Of a stretch of DNA of 64,000 nt, positions 22,727 to 33,639 are shown piece after piece; positions within the stretch are counted from its first letter, which is position 1; each line of letters opens with the position of its first letter. The position numbers and the translations under genes were made by a program. The DNA comes from Brachycybe producta (taxonomy: Eukaryota > Arthropoda > Diplopoda > Playtdesmida > Andrognathidae), in assembly GCA_036925085.1 (NCBI GenBank), contig JAUPFP010000040.1:1627384-1691383 (forward strand), written 5' to 3'. The notes beneath the pieces are model-generated. The model ran no database searches and was not told the DNA's origin. It worked only from the letters and a program-made list of their open reading frames with translations.

Positions 22727-22893
22727 TACTTAGTACACAACCTGATAATTTAAATGCATTTAAATAATAAACGTGTTCTACAGAGCACCGTGAAGGACAA
22801 ACGAACACTATGTCATCGAATTCAATTTATTCAGTTAATAATCTGAAAATATTGAGTAAATACTTAAATATAATTATATAAACTATTGACAAA
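22727..22893 (-). mobile_element. Family C MITE, copy 5, truncated, minus orientation
   Basis: TTA then TACTTAGTACACAACCTG.. in reverse orientation, containing the ATTTAAATGCATTTAAAT palindrome and CGTGTTCTACAGAGC. It stops abruptly after AAACTATTGACAAA, with about half of the element missing. Confidence 0.8.
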
Positions 22894-23257
22894 GCAGCCA
22901 ATAATCGCTCACCTTACAAACTTCCATATAAAGTTTATTTTAGAATGATATCAAAATCAAGAAAATACCATAACCCCCCCCCCTCCAACTCCAATTTATT
23001 TTTTTACTATTCTAGTCTCTTAATTTTTTTCTAAAACAAAAAGTTGACTAACTAAAAAAAATTTACAAAAAATCACCAAACCACCAATGAGTAAAAAAAT
23101 TCTCAAGAATAAAAAAAGATGAACCACCCCCCTCCCCCCCCCCTCTTTTCCTCCTCCCCTTAAAACTTGATGTTAAACCTTCCAATGAAAGACTAATGAT
23201 AGGGTTTTTAAGACTCTTCAGAAATTTTGATTTCGAATGCAAAACTACTGGTCTCAA

Positions 23258-23258
<1 letters not shown>

Positions 23259-23294
<36 letters not shown>
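23259..23294. repeat. (CA)n microsatellite
   Basis: About 18 CA units. A (TTA)n run follows at 23339-23376. Confidence 0.95.
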
Positions 23295-23296
<2 letters not shown>

Positions 23297-23342
23297 TGCT
23301 TCTTTCTACCAATAAGAACAAAGTGCCAATGCATACCATTAC

Positions 23343-23373
<31 letters not shown>

Positions 23374-24150
23374 TATATTACAATGTATCTATAGCCTATA
23401 ATATAGTTAGAAAAGGAAGATCTTTAGTGACTCCAGGCACGTCTTCAACCAAAACTGATTTTAAATGCATGGAACACTGCCAGAAGTAATAACCCACTGC
23501 TGCTACTACTTTTTTTGTACTGTCTGTCCGTCTGTCTGTCTGTATGTGTGTATGGTTATGTTGCAGGCCTATATATATGTTATACTGAAGAGTGATTTTA
23601 ATTAAATTGTCCACCTATTAGGGGCTCAAGGCATCATAAGATACAATGGGAAGAAGAAGAAAAATAAAGGGGAGTTTGTTGTAGTTGCCTCAGGTAAAGA
23701 GGCGGAGGATACAAAAGATAGGGGGTGGCAGGTTAGAAAAGAAAAGTTTTCTTCTTTACTTTTCGATGAGATCTCTGCTCAGATAGGCCTACTTTGAAGA
23801 ATTTGCAAGTTGCAACACCCTCTTGGTATATTCCTCTAGTCAAAAAAAAAAAAAAAAGGTTTACACCCCACTCTCTTTTATCTTATTTATTTCAATTGGC
23901 CAATGAACCACTTTGTAACAGACTCTCATTGAGCACTGAGAAATGTGTTGGCCTCTTTTGTGAGTTAGATCTGTCCCTCAAGATCGTCATTGTCTAACCC
24001 GTGGGCCCTTTGCAAAGTCCTAAGTGAGTTGTAACTTGTACAGGTAGATGAAGCTTGCGGACCACTTATGCAGGAATATCATCTTGTGGGGCGGGGGCAT
24101 TTGCCCCATCGTCTTGTGGCCACATTTTAAATAATATCTTATATAATAGA

Positions 24151-24443
24151 TTAGTGGTTTTTTAAAGGGTGTATGGTGCGGTATACTAAGTGTGCCGCGA
24201 GATTTTGGGATGTTACCATTGACTGTTTATATATATTGTCATATTTTCAATAACATTTTCACTTTATTGGTAAAGAAATCAAAGTAAAACGTCCTATAAA
24301 AAGCACTAAATCAGTGCGAATCATAAAGGGTGTACACCAGGAGTACACTAGTGTGCCATGAGATTTTTTGCTATGTGTGCCCGCTTTTTCTTCATGGAAT
24401 AAAAATGCTCCAAAAAAAAAAAAAAAGTTCGAAAACCACTAAG
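24151..24443. mobile_element. Element M, hAT-like inverted-end element
   Basis: TTAGTGGTTTTTTAAAGGGT on the left, GTTCGAAAACCACTAAG on the right. Internally GGTGTATGG..TACTAAGTGTGCCGCGAGAT recurs at 24328-24372 as GGTGTACACC..CACTAGTGTGCCATGAGAT. Ends of the (C/T)AGTGGTTYT type are common in hAT elements. No target duplication readable. Confidence 0.5.
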
Positions 24444-24594
24444 AAAGTCATGAATACTAAAGGAGTTTTACTTCCGAAGGATGTAAACTCTTTTTACAGT
24501 CTGAACTTTAACACGAGTTTCTGTTGAAAGACATGTGCCCAAGATCGGCCCCGTTGAGCCCAGAAAAAAAACATCACGGGATATCGGATCTAGG

Positions 24595-24945
24595 CAGTGC
24601 CATCTTAATGGGGGTGGACTGGGTCCTGGCCCAGACCCCTGGCCGCTAAACTAGGGCCTCAGTCAGTTAATTGTCACTATTTTCTGTATTTTTAAATCTT
24701 TAATTTCAATTTATCCGACATCAAAAACATTTTACTATTTTAAAAAATAGGCCTATTTACTTATGTGATTTACTTCATAAAAGTCCTGTTCCAATATATA
24801 CAATGGAAATCATGGAATTATCAATACTTTTTATATATAGAACAATGGTTCCTTGGGGGAAAAAATGAGTTTATTTGTAAGCCATGGTTGGGGGCCTCAA
24901 ATAAATCTTGTGCCAGGGGCCACAAAAGACTTAAAGACGGCCCTG
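24595..24945. mobile_element. hAT-like MITE with perfect 8-bp duplication
   Basis: CAGTGCCATCTTAATGG on the left and TTAAAGACGGCCCTG on the right, flanked by GATCTAGG at 24587-24594 and 24946-24953. CAG...CTG ends plus an 8-bp duplication fit hAT. 351 bp, no ORF of interest. Confidence 0.85.
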
Positions 24946-25737
24946 GATCTAGGCACGGGTTACCAGCATCCGTTGCCGGCCTTGGACCGTCACCGCTTTT
25001 AAGACAGGAAAAAAAAAATAAAAAGGCCCATCATGACTACCATAAGACCAGAGATAAAATTACTTTGATAAGTTTTTTTCTTTTCTTTTTGACCACATCC
25101 TGTTTACTTTTCAATTTATGCCTAAATCTGAATTCACGCACCCACATTTAATCTTGTTAACAATGAATGATTTAAAAAAAACAAAAACAATACAAAACGT
25201 GATCAAATTAGTAAAATCAATTAACTATTTTTTTTTAATATTTCAAACTAAGACATATTTAAAATGATGAATAATAAGACAAAATCATTTGTCCCTATAG
25301 CCCCTTCTTTATTTCAATAGTAGGCCCTACTTTCTCAACTTAAAAAAGTCCCTAGCGAGAGAGAGAAAGTTCTTCTTCATAAAATCCCTATAACCCTAAA
25401 AACACACCAGAATGTCTCTCATATTATAAGGTTTCTTCTATTCGAAATGAAGAAAAAAGAGATCAAAATGCAGGGTCTCTAAAACCACCTCCTCTCACAC
25501 AATCTTGTATAATCAATCTTGTAGCTCAGCTGCCACGGGTCGACGTGTAACATAACACATTTTCTATCTCTTTGTCTTTTCTTAATTCGTTTGTCACTTG
25601 ACATTCATTCTAGATGTAGAAAAATTTGCAATTCTTAATTGATTTTAAATAGTTTTTTTTTCTCTCTCAAAGAGTTGATTAACTATTAATTAACAAATAT
25701 ATAAAGCCTTACTCTAAATAAAAAATATGTATATATC

Positions 25738-25935
25738 ACTGTCAATCTGCGGAATCAGGCAATATGCAGATTGCCTTGGCAATCTGCAAAACCTCCTCCA
25801 ACCCTGCTTAGTGTGAATCTGCAAAATTCAATACATTTTAGGCGTTGAATTTTGCAGATTCCACTATAGCAAGGTTGATTGTTTTGCAGATTGTCTAGGC
25901 AATATACAGATTGATTGATTCCGCAGATTGACAGT
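25738..25935. mobile_element. Family K inverted-repeat element, full copy
   Basis: A 198-bp near-palindrome from ACTGTCAATCTGCGGAAT to GCAGATTGACAGT, centred on AAATTCAATACATTTTAGG. Arms of ~90 bp would fold into a long hairpin. No target duplication seen. Confidence 0.8.
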
Positions 25936-26423
25936 AAGTTCACTAACAAATATAAGAGGGGGCTCCCATTGGCAGAAAGAAAAATAAGACTTGTCATAAT
26001 ATTGTAACAAGTCACAATTTTACAAAAGTAAACTGCAAAATATTTGTATGACAAATTCTGGGCCAGAATATTGTGTGTGCAAGCAGAATATGACAGTCAT
26101 AATAAACCTTTTGTCTGCTTATTACATTCAGCTCAATTCTTAATGCAATGGAGAAATTATTCAACAACGACCAATTATTAATATGATTGGACCTTCAAGT
26201 TCAAATTCAAAAAACAACAAAAATCTGAAATATTTTGTTTTTATCAAGTGCTTTTCTAATAATCTAATATTATAAAAGCAAAACAAATGAATGCTTTCTA
26301 TAATAAAAAAATTATGTGCAAGAATAACAGGAAGTAATAATTAAAATTAAACAAGACTTGTACTGATGTTTTATGTAAATGAAAAAATCTGATTAGTTTA
26401 CACAAGACATTATATGCAACACA

Positions 26424-26602
26424 ACACACACACACACATTGCAAAATACACACACACACACACACACATTGCAAAACAACACACACACACTCATTGCAGT
26501 ACAACACACACATATTGCAGTACAACACACACATATTGCAATACAACACACATATTGCAATACAACACACATATTGCAATACAACACACACACATTGCAG
26601 GT
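26424..26602. repeat. CA-rich minisatellite (TTGCAATACAACACACA units)
   Basis: Around ten variable-length units of CA repeat joined by TTGCAAAA or TTGCAGTACAA. A second block of the same repeat lies at 26796-26866, separated by ~190 bp of unrelated sequence. Open frames on both strands are artefacts. Confidence 0.85.
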
Positions 26603-26795
26603 ACAGATGGCTAGTGTCCACCAACCAGACTGCCATGAACTCTTCAGCGATCTACAATTTACACTTAGTCTGACACTTGCCCTCGGGCACCCCAGTGTGT
26701 ATAATTTTCCCATTGTCTGTAACATAGACTGTTGTATGCCCTTAGACATGAGTGGCCTTACAGCCTATTGGCGGGTGGGCCGTGGTAGTAATTTG

Positions 26796-26866
26796 CAACA
26801 CATAGCAATACAACACACACACATTGCAATACAACACACGCATTGCATATACAACACACACACACA
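26796..26866. repeat. CA-rich minisatellite, second block
   Basis: AGCAATACAACACACACACA, TTGCAATACAACACACG and TTGCATATACAACACA, the same units as the block at 26.4-26.6 kb. Confidence 0.8.
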
Positions 26867-27020
26867 ATGTGTTTATCTGGTATTAAGGTAATTTCGTGAT
26901 GTTTCAAATTGCCGTTTGGTAGCTATTGAGCCATTTTAAGCAACTTTTGGAACCACAAAACTGACCATGTCGTCTCTCATGGCAACGTGACACTCTGGAG
27001 TGTCTCTATTCTCTCTTTAA

Positions 27021-27170
27021 GGCACATTGTCCAGGTTTACTTGTCAACGGGACCGAGACACCATCAGGCACATTCTTAAACGTAGCATCGACATCAGAGG
27101 AGGATGCGTTGCACATCATCTTCATCTTTGGAAGATATACCAATACCACTTCAGGAAGAAGTACAAAAGC
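27021..27170 (+). other. Coding-like segment of unknown nature
   Basis: After TATTCTCTCTTTAAG (acceptor-like), one plus-strand frame is open and reads AHCPGLLVNGTETPSGTF, then LNVASTSEEDALHIIF. The composition is more balanced than its surroundings. No good donor follows and no family is recognised. The minus strand is also open. It could be an exon, a transposon relic or chance. Confidence 0.2.
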
Positions 27171-28639
27171 AACAACACACACACACACATATGTAAGAAG
27201 AGCCACACATGCACATGCACGCACACACATTGGAAAAGTGCACTTCAGATGAAACGCACACTTACACGTGTTAATTGAAATTTCTTCATTTTGTTTTTTT
27301 TTGCAACTTTCTGATTAAGAAGAGATGATTTTTCCATCTTCATCATCAATATGAAAACGATAGTCTAATAACTAATAATAACAAACATTGATTGTTGCGG
27401 TGTTAATTTCAACCCCCCCCCCCCACACCCTCTTTTTTTACCTCCTTCCTCCTCCCACCCTCCAATTCCACCTTAATAAAGAGCCTGTCTCATTTTGATT
27501 CCATATGTGACAGTTGAAAAATGATCCTGAAATCAGGAGGCCCTCATCCTCCTCCTCCTCCTGCTCTCTTTCAGTGAAAACAAAAATTTAATTAACATAG
27601 CTCAATCAAATTTTCATTTTCAGAATTTTTTTTTGTTTCTGTTATATATTTCCGATATATTTTTTTTTATTTTCCTATATAATTTCTGAACAGAAAGTTT
27701 TCTGTTTACAAATTTTCGAGTTTGAAACTTACATGAAGATGAGGGTGGGTGTTGTTTTGTGTTGAAAAAGGGGTAAAAAGAGTGATTGAGAAAAAAAGAG
27801 AGAGGGGGGGGGAGGGTGAACAACTTATTTCTCTTAAATATAATTTACTAAATTAACAAACAAAAAATAACTTCTCCAAATATTTCTTGGCAATCTTTTT
27901 CTTAATGTAATTTTCAACTAAATGATTTTTATTTAGCTTTTTTTTTTCTTTTCTGTGGTAGTTTTTGATCAAGAGAAATAAAATTTCATTTTTGCTTTCT
28001 CTCGGGGGGGGGGGGGGCACCACCATCCTTCCCTCATCATCCCTCTTATATATGCATCTATATCATTATTAGGCAATATAATGTCTTAATGTAGGGTTTT
28101 TTTTCTTCTCAGAATAGGACGACGTCTACTCGAATAACTCAACTCTTAATAGGAAAATTATTTTTATTTTGTTATTGTTGTTTCGCATTCGAACTCATCT
28201 GGCACTTCCATTTAATTAAGCTTTTTGGTTTTCAGTTACTTGTCTCTCTCTTTCATTCTTTCTATAAATATGTATATGAATATAATACAACATGCATGAT
28301 GTTATTTGCTTTTCTCTCTGTGTGTGTATATATAATAATAATAATTTAATAACATTGATTGCAATAAGCAACAAAAACAGAAGAATGAAGAAGAAAAAAA
28401 AAAGAACCCTTTCACATTATACATTTTTAAATGAGATATAATAATATACAGCCTGCTGTGTGTATATTGTGTATTATTATTTGGTTTTCTTCTGTTGCTT
28501 CTCTGATGATGATGATGATGTTCAATCAACACTTTTGTGGACAATCTTCTCGCAATCATTATTTTTGAAACGAATTTATTTAAAAAAAAAATCCTCTCTG
28601 CAAGTGAGGCGCAGCAATGGCAACTGAGGCTCACAAGAG

Positions 28640-28851
28640 ACAGGCAATTAGAAATCGGGACAAACAGAAGTTGGCTCCGCCCTTTTTATGACGACTGGCA
28701 ACTTCTAATTGGTTTGGTTATGTAGTCTGACGTCACATCATGCTCTCCGCCCCTTTCAACGTCGAACTACACAACAAACCAATTAGAAGTTGCCGGTCGT
28801 CATAAAAAGGGCGGAGCCAACTTCTGTTTGTCCCGATTTCTAATTGCCTGT
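28640..28851. mobile_element. Family A MITE, copy 6, full length
   Basis: ACAGGCAATTAGAAATCGGG to CCCGATTTCTAATTGCCTGT, 212 bp, with a perfect TGACGTCA at 28728-28735. The flanking 9-mers TCACAAGAG and GTGTTGTAA do not match, so the target duplication has been lost or recombined. Confidence 0.9.
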
Positions 28852-28907
28852 GTGTTGTAAATTGCAAAAGTACAGATTATTGCATGAGAAATTGCACTAT
28901 TGTATAA

Positions 28908-29122
28908 ACCATTGTTTTCGAGGAACAACGGAATGCTCTTACTAAACAGGGCTATTGATGATGTCATTAATAAATTGTGGGGTTTAAATTTTCATGACTT
29001 TATTATTTGCAATGCAGGTTATTTGTTTGTGATTATTATATATTGACAATGCATCTTTTGCAGCACTTGGATCTTAAGGTCCCTCTGGCATAGGCCAACA
29101 AGCTGCTTGCAGAGTATTTTTT
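28908..29122 (+). mobile_element. LINE 3' end fragment
   Basis: CAGGGCTATTGATGATGTCA, TTATATATTGACAATGCATC, GCAGCACTTGGATCTTAAGG, CATAGGCCAACAAGCTGC and TTGCAGAGTATTTTTTA in the order seen at 20.1-20.3 kb. 5' truncated. Confidence 0.75.
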
Positions 29123-29164
29123 ACTCACTTTTATTTAACTTCATTGTTGAAAATATAATCCACT

Positions 29165-29232
29165 CAACACGGGGATTTGAACCCATGACCAACACCATGA
29201 CCAACACCATGACCACTACACCAACAATACAA
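29165..29232 (-). repeat. tRNA-like SINE head
   Basis: On the minus strand, TGGTGTAGTGGT (A-box-like, 29223-29212) is followed by GGTTCAAATCC (B box, 29183-29173). Between them a 12-bp unit ATGGTGTTGGTC is repeated. Downstream on the minus strand the sequence GTTGAGTGGATTATATTTTC continues to TTAAATAAAAGTGAG. The same body appears at 29458-29553, so this is a SINE rather than a tRNA gene. Confidence 0.5.
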
Positions 29233-29457
29233 GACACGATTACATCTTGTTTTACTTTTTAGACCCACCCCCTTTTTTCATGTTCTAATTCTTAATTCAG
29301 ATTTCTTTAATTCTATCTCATTTTCCTTCTATCTCTTTTATGTTTTCTATGTCATTTTCTTCTATTTCTATCTCACTTTCCTCATTCTTATTTACGATTT
29401 CGGTATTCCTATCTTAAGATTTCATTATTCTCCATCTCATTTTGCTTTTTATTATTA

Positions 29458-29553
29458 CTCGCTTTTATTTAACTTCATAATTTGTTTGTTTGTTTGTCTA
29501 TTGACCTTCTGAAATATATTTGAAAATATAATTCACACTACAAGGGATTGAAC
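29458..29553 (-). repeat. Second partial copy of the tRNA-like SINE
   Basis: CTCGCTTTTATTTAACTTCA..TTGAAAATATAATTCACAC..AAGGGATTGAAC corresponds to the body and the start of the B box of the 29.17 kb copy. The copy is cut at GATTGAAC, where a family B element begins. Confidence 0.45.
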
Positions 29554-29692
29554 TAGGCTTGCCACCTTTCCTCCTTTGTAGAAGACAGTCCTCCATTCGG
29601 AAGAAATGTCCTCGGACCAGAACCGTCCTCCACATAGGCAAAAACATGTCCTCCACGCAATAAATTTTATAAAAACTTAAATACGTTCATGG
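29554..29692. mobile_element. Family B MITE, copy 3, right side lost
   Basis: TAGGCTTGCCACC, CAGTCCTCCATTCGGAAGA and GCAATAAATTTTATAAAAAC..TTAAATACGTTC are the same blocks, in inverted order, as in copy 1. After TTCATGGA the match stops, ~60 bp before the GA array. Confidence 0.7.
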
Positions 29693-29754
29693 AACGCGCA
29701 ATGAAACAACACATATACAAACACAAAGAAAACTGAACGAACACTTAGTGATAG

Positions 29755-30286
29755 TACTGAGAGAGAGGGGGGAGAGAGCGAGCGAGCAAGAGAGAGAGCG
29801 AGCGAGCGAGCAAAAAAGAGAGAGAGAGCAAGAAAGAGAGAGAGAGAGAGAGAGAGAGCAAGAAAGAGAGCGAGAGAGAGAGAGAGCAAGAAAGAGAGCA
29901 AGAGAGAGAGAGCGAGCGAGCAAGAGAGAGAGAGCGAGCAAGAGAGAGAGAGAGAGAGAGCAAGAGAGCGAGCGAGCAAGAGAAAGAGAGAGAGCAAGAG
30001 AGCAAGAGAAAGAGAGCAAAAGAGATAGAAAAAGAGCAAAAGAGAGAGCAAAAGAGAGCAAAAGAGAGAGAAAGAGAGAGAAAAAGAGAGAAAGAGAGAG
30101 AAAAAGAGAGCAAAAGAGAGAGAGAGAGCACAAGAGAGAGAGAGAGCAAAAGAGAGAGAAAAAGAGAGCAAAAGAGAGAGAGAGAGCAAAAGAGCAAGAG
30201 AGAGCAAAAGAGAGAGAGCAAAAGAGAGAGAGAGAGAGAGCAAAAAGAGAGAGAGAGAGAGAGAGAGCAAAAGAGAGAGAGAGAGC

Positions 30287-30324
<38 letters not shown>

Positions 30325-30344
30325 AAAAGAGAGAGAGAGAGAGC

Positions 30345-30388
<44 letters not shown>

Positions 30389-30408
30389 AAAAGAGAGAGA
30401 GAGAGAGC

Positions 30409-30442
<34 letters not shown>

Positions 30443-30510
30443 AAAAGAGAGAGAGAGAGAGCAAAAGAGAGAGAGAGAGAGAAAGAAAGAGAGAAAGATA
30501 GAAAGAAAGA
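29755..30510. repeat. Giant GA-rich compound satellite, ~755 bp
   Basis: GA runs punctuated by GCGAGC near the left edge and by GCAAAAGA throughout the centre and right, forming higher-order units such as GCAAAAGAGAGAGAGAGAGA. It ends in AAAGAAAGA. Four overlapping open frames of up to 377 codons (Ser/Leu on minus, Arg/Glu on plus) arise only from the period and are not genes. Confidence 0.95.
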
Positions 30511-31220
30511 AAAGGCGCTCACAGCTATATTACATTTTAAATTAGAACGTTTATTAAGCGTGCTATTGACATATTCCTTGTGATTGGACACTAATAATAT
30601 TTTTGGCGGTATTGTATATTTATTATTATGTGTACACATTCGTATATACACTGTATACATACATTTTAGAAGGCGAGAGAACGAGCGCGCGCGCGCACAC
30701 ATTACATTATTATCATCATTATTATTATTATTATAGAATATATATATATACATTTTTGCCAAATCTAATATTATCCATCCATATATATATAAATTATACC
30801 ATAGATCCATATGTGAAATGCATTTGGAACAAGTAAACCATGCAAATTAAACCATTTCCTCCAGTCTTATTATAAATGCTTATGCAAGAAGAATTTGTCA
30901 TTAAACGCAATTTATATTTTACGAAATATATATATATATGTATACATTATATGCACACACACACACATATACATATACATTCAAAAAATATATTCATTCC
31001 TCGTCGCATTAAATCGAAAAAGCTTTATAATATATAACATAATAAAAGCAGCGAGCTCATAATTAAAGTCTCAATATAAAAAAAAAATAGGCAAAAAAAA
31101 AGGGGTTCTATTTTTTTATTCTTATTTCCCTTTTTCTTATAGATTAGAAAATAAGATGGCGGACATTTTGTGGCAGAAAATTAAAAAAAAGAAAGAACAA
31201 CGCATATTAGTGGTTGGGAT

Positions 31221-31349
31221 CTGGCCCGGCATTAGGGCAAGGCGAGCGAGGGAACCACTTAGGGCTCAACGCTTTCAGGGGCCCAGTGCTGCATGCTGAA
31301 TAAACATTCCCCCCCCCCTCCCCGGTCACGCTCATCAAGGCCGGCCCTG
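31221..31349. mobile_element. Short hAT-like MITE
   Basis: CTGGCCCGGCATTAGGGCA...CAAGGCCGGCCCTG, flanked by GTTGGGAT (31213-31220) and GTTAGGAT (31350-31357), which match at 7 of 8. 129 bp, with a C-rich centre. Confidence 0.75.
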
Positions 31350-31384
31350 GTTAGGATACCCGTTATTCAGGGGGTGAGGAATTT

Positions 31385-31865
31385 GGTATAAAAAACTAGT
31401 GAAAAAAAATATCCAGCACGTGCAAAACATGCTGAAAAATGCGTGCAAAAGTTAGGATTTTCAAGGCGTTGTTGTTCAAAAATTGCCCCAAATTGTGGGT
31501 ATTTTTTGTTATAGAGGATTGCACACTTGTTATGCAGAAAAAAGTACACTTAGTCACGAAACTACAAACCATATACATGGATTCTGCACGTGCATTGTAG
31601 GGCACGCAGCCCACAAGCACATTAAAAGGCCCTCTTCTCCATTCGAGTCATGACTATATAAGTAATACGTGCCAACTCGTTGCACGTGCAGTGAAACCCA
31701 CGTTCAAATTTCGTAACATAAAAGTGTACGGTACTTTTTCTGCATAACAGATGTGCAATCCTCTAGGAAACAATAAACACAATTAGGGGCAATTTTCGTA
31801 CAACAACTTGAAAATGCTAATTTTTGCACGCGTTTTTTCAGTATGTTTTGCACGTGATGATTTTT
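31385..31865. mobile_element. Foldback element R
   Basis: Two ~200-bp arms in inverted orientation: left CACGTGCAAAACATGCTGAA..TTGCCCCAAATTGTG..GGATTGCACACTTGTTATGC, right GCATAACAGATGTGCAATCC..CACAATTAGGGGCAA..AGTATGTTTTGCACGTG. About 100 bp of spacer with CGTGCA motifs lies between. No ORF and no duplication found. Confidence 0.7.
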
Positions 31866-32344
31866 TTTTTTGCACTATTTTTTTTCTCCCGCATTCTTCA
31901 CCCTCTCGATAATTCTATTCCAACCCACTCATACGCGTGGTCATTTATACTGCAAAATGCTGTCCATTCTTCTTTACTTTTTCAAAAGTAAAATATTAAT
32001 TTTGTGTACTTTAACAATGTTGATGAGACAATTAATTTGCAGTAAACATGTCCAGAGGACGCAAAAGAGGAAAAAAAAAAAAAAAGATGGTAACAGCAGG
32101 TCAAGCAAAAGCAAAATGGAGATTTTTCTTATCTAAAGGAATGTCTTTTATGAAAGAGAAATTATGATTTTTACTTTCCACATCTGGTGTTTGACCTCAC
32201 AAATTGGTCATCACCTTAAAATTGCCTTTTTCTTACCACCCCTCAAAATGGAACCATATGGAATGCAAAAATCTTCTTCATATTCTGTTTTTTTTTTCTT
32301 CAAAAATTTCGTAAAATATACACAAAGTTTAGAGACTATGCAGA

Positions 32345-33000
32345 TTTTCTAAACCACAAAATGGTCGACATTAATGTATTTAACACAAAATGGCTGCCAT
32401 TCAAGTGTTTAATACACACGCAATTTTAGTTCAAATGTTTTTCTCACAAAATGGCGGCGATTAATATATTTCACTCCAAAATGCCGGCGATTAATATATT
32501 TCACCCCCAAAATGGCCGTCATTCGTGCATTTTGCAAAAAAAAAAAAAAAAGGGCTATCATTCAAAAACCTCATACACAAAACAGCAATTATTTGGCACC
32601 AAAATGTTTATAATTCAAGTGTTTAAATTCATAAAATGGCCTTTATTTAAATGTTTTATTCGCAAAATGGTCGCCATTAATGTATTTGATAGAAAATGGC
32701 CGCCTTTTAAAGCTTTAAAGCGTTTAATTCACAAAATCTTATTTCAGATGTGTTTTTTTTCCTCACAAAAATGGTCAACATTAATATATTTGACATCCCA
32801 AAATGGCCGTCATTCCTGCATTTCACAACAAATAGCTGTATGGTTCACAAAATTCATCAACAAAATGGCCGTCATCCAATTATTAATTTCACAAAATGGC
32901 CGTAATGCAAGTGTTGTTTCCACAAAATGACCTGTAGATCTCTATTTAAATATACTTTATTCAAGTAGTTTTTGAGACAAAATGGCCGCCAATCAAATGT
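32345..33000 (+). repeat. Degenerate ~37-bp tandem repeat carrying AAAATGGCCGCCAT motifs
   Basis: About 17 units, each with AAAATGGC(C/G)G(C/T)CAT or a variant, followed by TAATATATTTCA- or TCAAGTGTTTAA-like sequence. The first is near 32360 and the last near 32980. The motif overlaps the YY1 consensus (AAnATGGCGGC). The 159-codon frame over part of it reflects the repeat. Confidence 0.75.
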
Positions 33001-33034
33001 AATTATTATTCCAGTGTTGACATACACAACACAA

Positions 33035-33150
33035 TTACAATAATTACAATTAATACTCTGCTAGCAGCCAAATAGGCCTATGGCAGAGGGGACATAAAAG
33101 TCCACATGCAACATATAAAATTTATAAAAAATTAATATTGACATAATTGA
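33035..33150 (-). mobile_element. LINE 3' end fragment, minus strand
   Basis: The complement reads GACTTTTATGTCCCCTCTGC, CATAGGCCTATTTGGCTGC, TAGCAGAGTATTAATTGTAA, matching the LINE 3' terminus with its TTGTAATTGTAA-type tail. Confidence 0.65.
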
Positions 33151-33639
33151 CATGAAAAAAATAGTTTATTTTAAAAGATATTAAACATGTGAGATACTCT
33201 TAATTGATTGAGGGACCCTCCTAGTTTCTAAAACAAGTTTTTAATGAGGGTTGCTTACACTTTAAAAAAGTTACTTGAGAATCATTTTGTTGTGACTTTT
33301 TGCCTTTCATGGGACCCAAAAAAAGAAGGACTAAACTGAGGGGCCTCACAATTATAAAATTTGAGTGGCGCTCAAATGAGAATGTGTTCAAAGCAGACCA
33401 AAAAAAAAAAAAGATAAAAAAAAGGTTCAAAATTTATTGACCAAAATTTAAGGAATGTTCTCCAAATTGATATTCTACAATCTCCTAAATCACACCTCAT
33501 AACTGTTAATTACAAAAGTAGACTGAAGACGAGAAGGAAGAAGAAAAAGGTGGATAAACTTGTTTTTTTTTTGTACAAAAGTTATTATCCCAGTTTTTTT
33601 TCTCACACAAGAGAGCCCCCCCCCCCCCCCGCCATATAT

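Noticed and set aside
23396..23614. Minus-strand frame reading GYYFWQCSMHLKSVLVEDV
   Set aside because: It looks mildly coding-like, but it lacks a donor, is bounded by GTCT repeats and has no recognised relatives.
29677..30810. 377-codon Leu/Ser-rich open frame on the minus strand and a 265-codon Arg/Glu frame on the plus strand
   Set aside because: Both are translations of a GA-rich compound satellite. They exist on both strands and in several frames, and no codon-level structure is visible.
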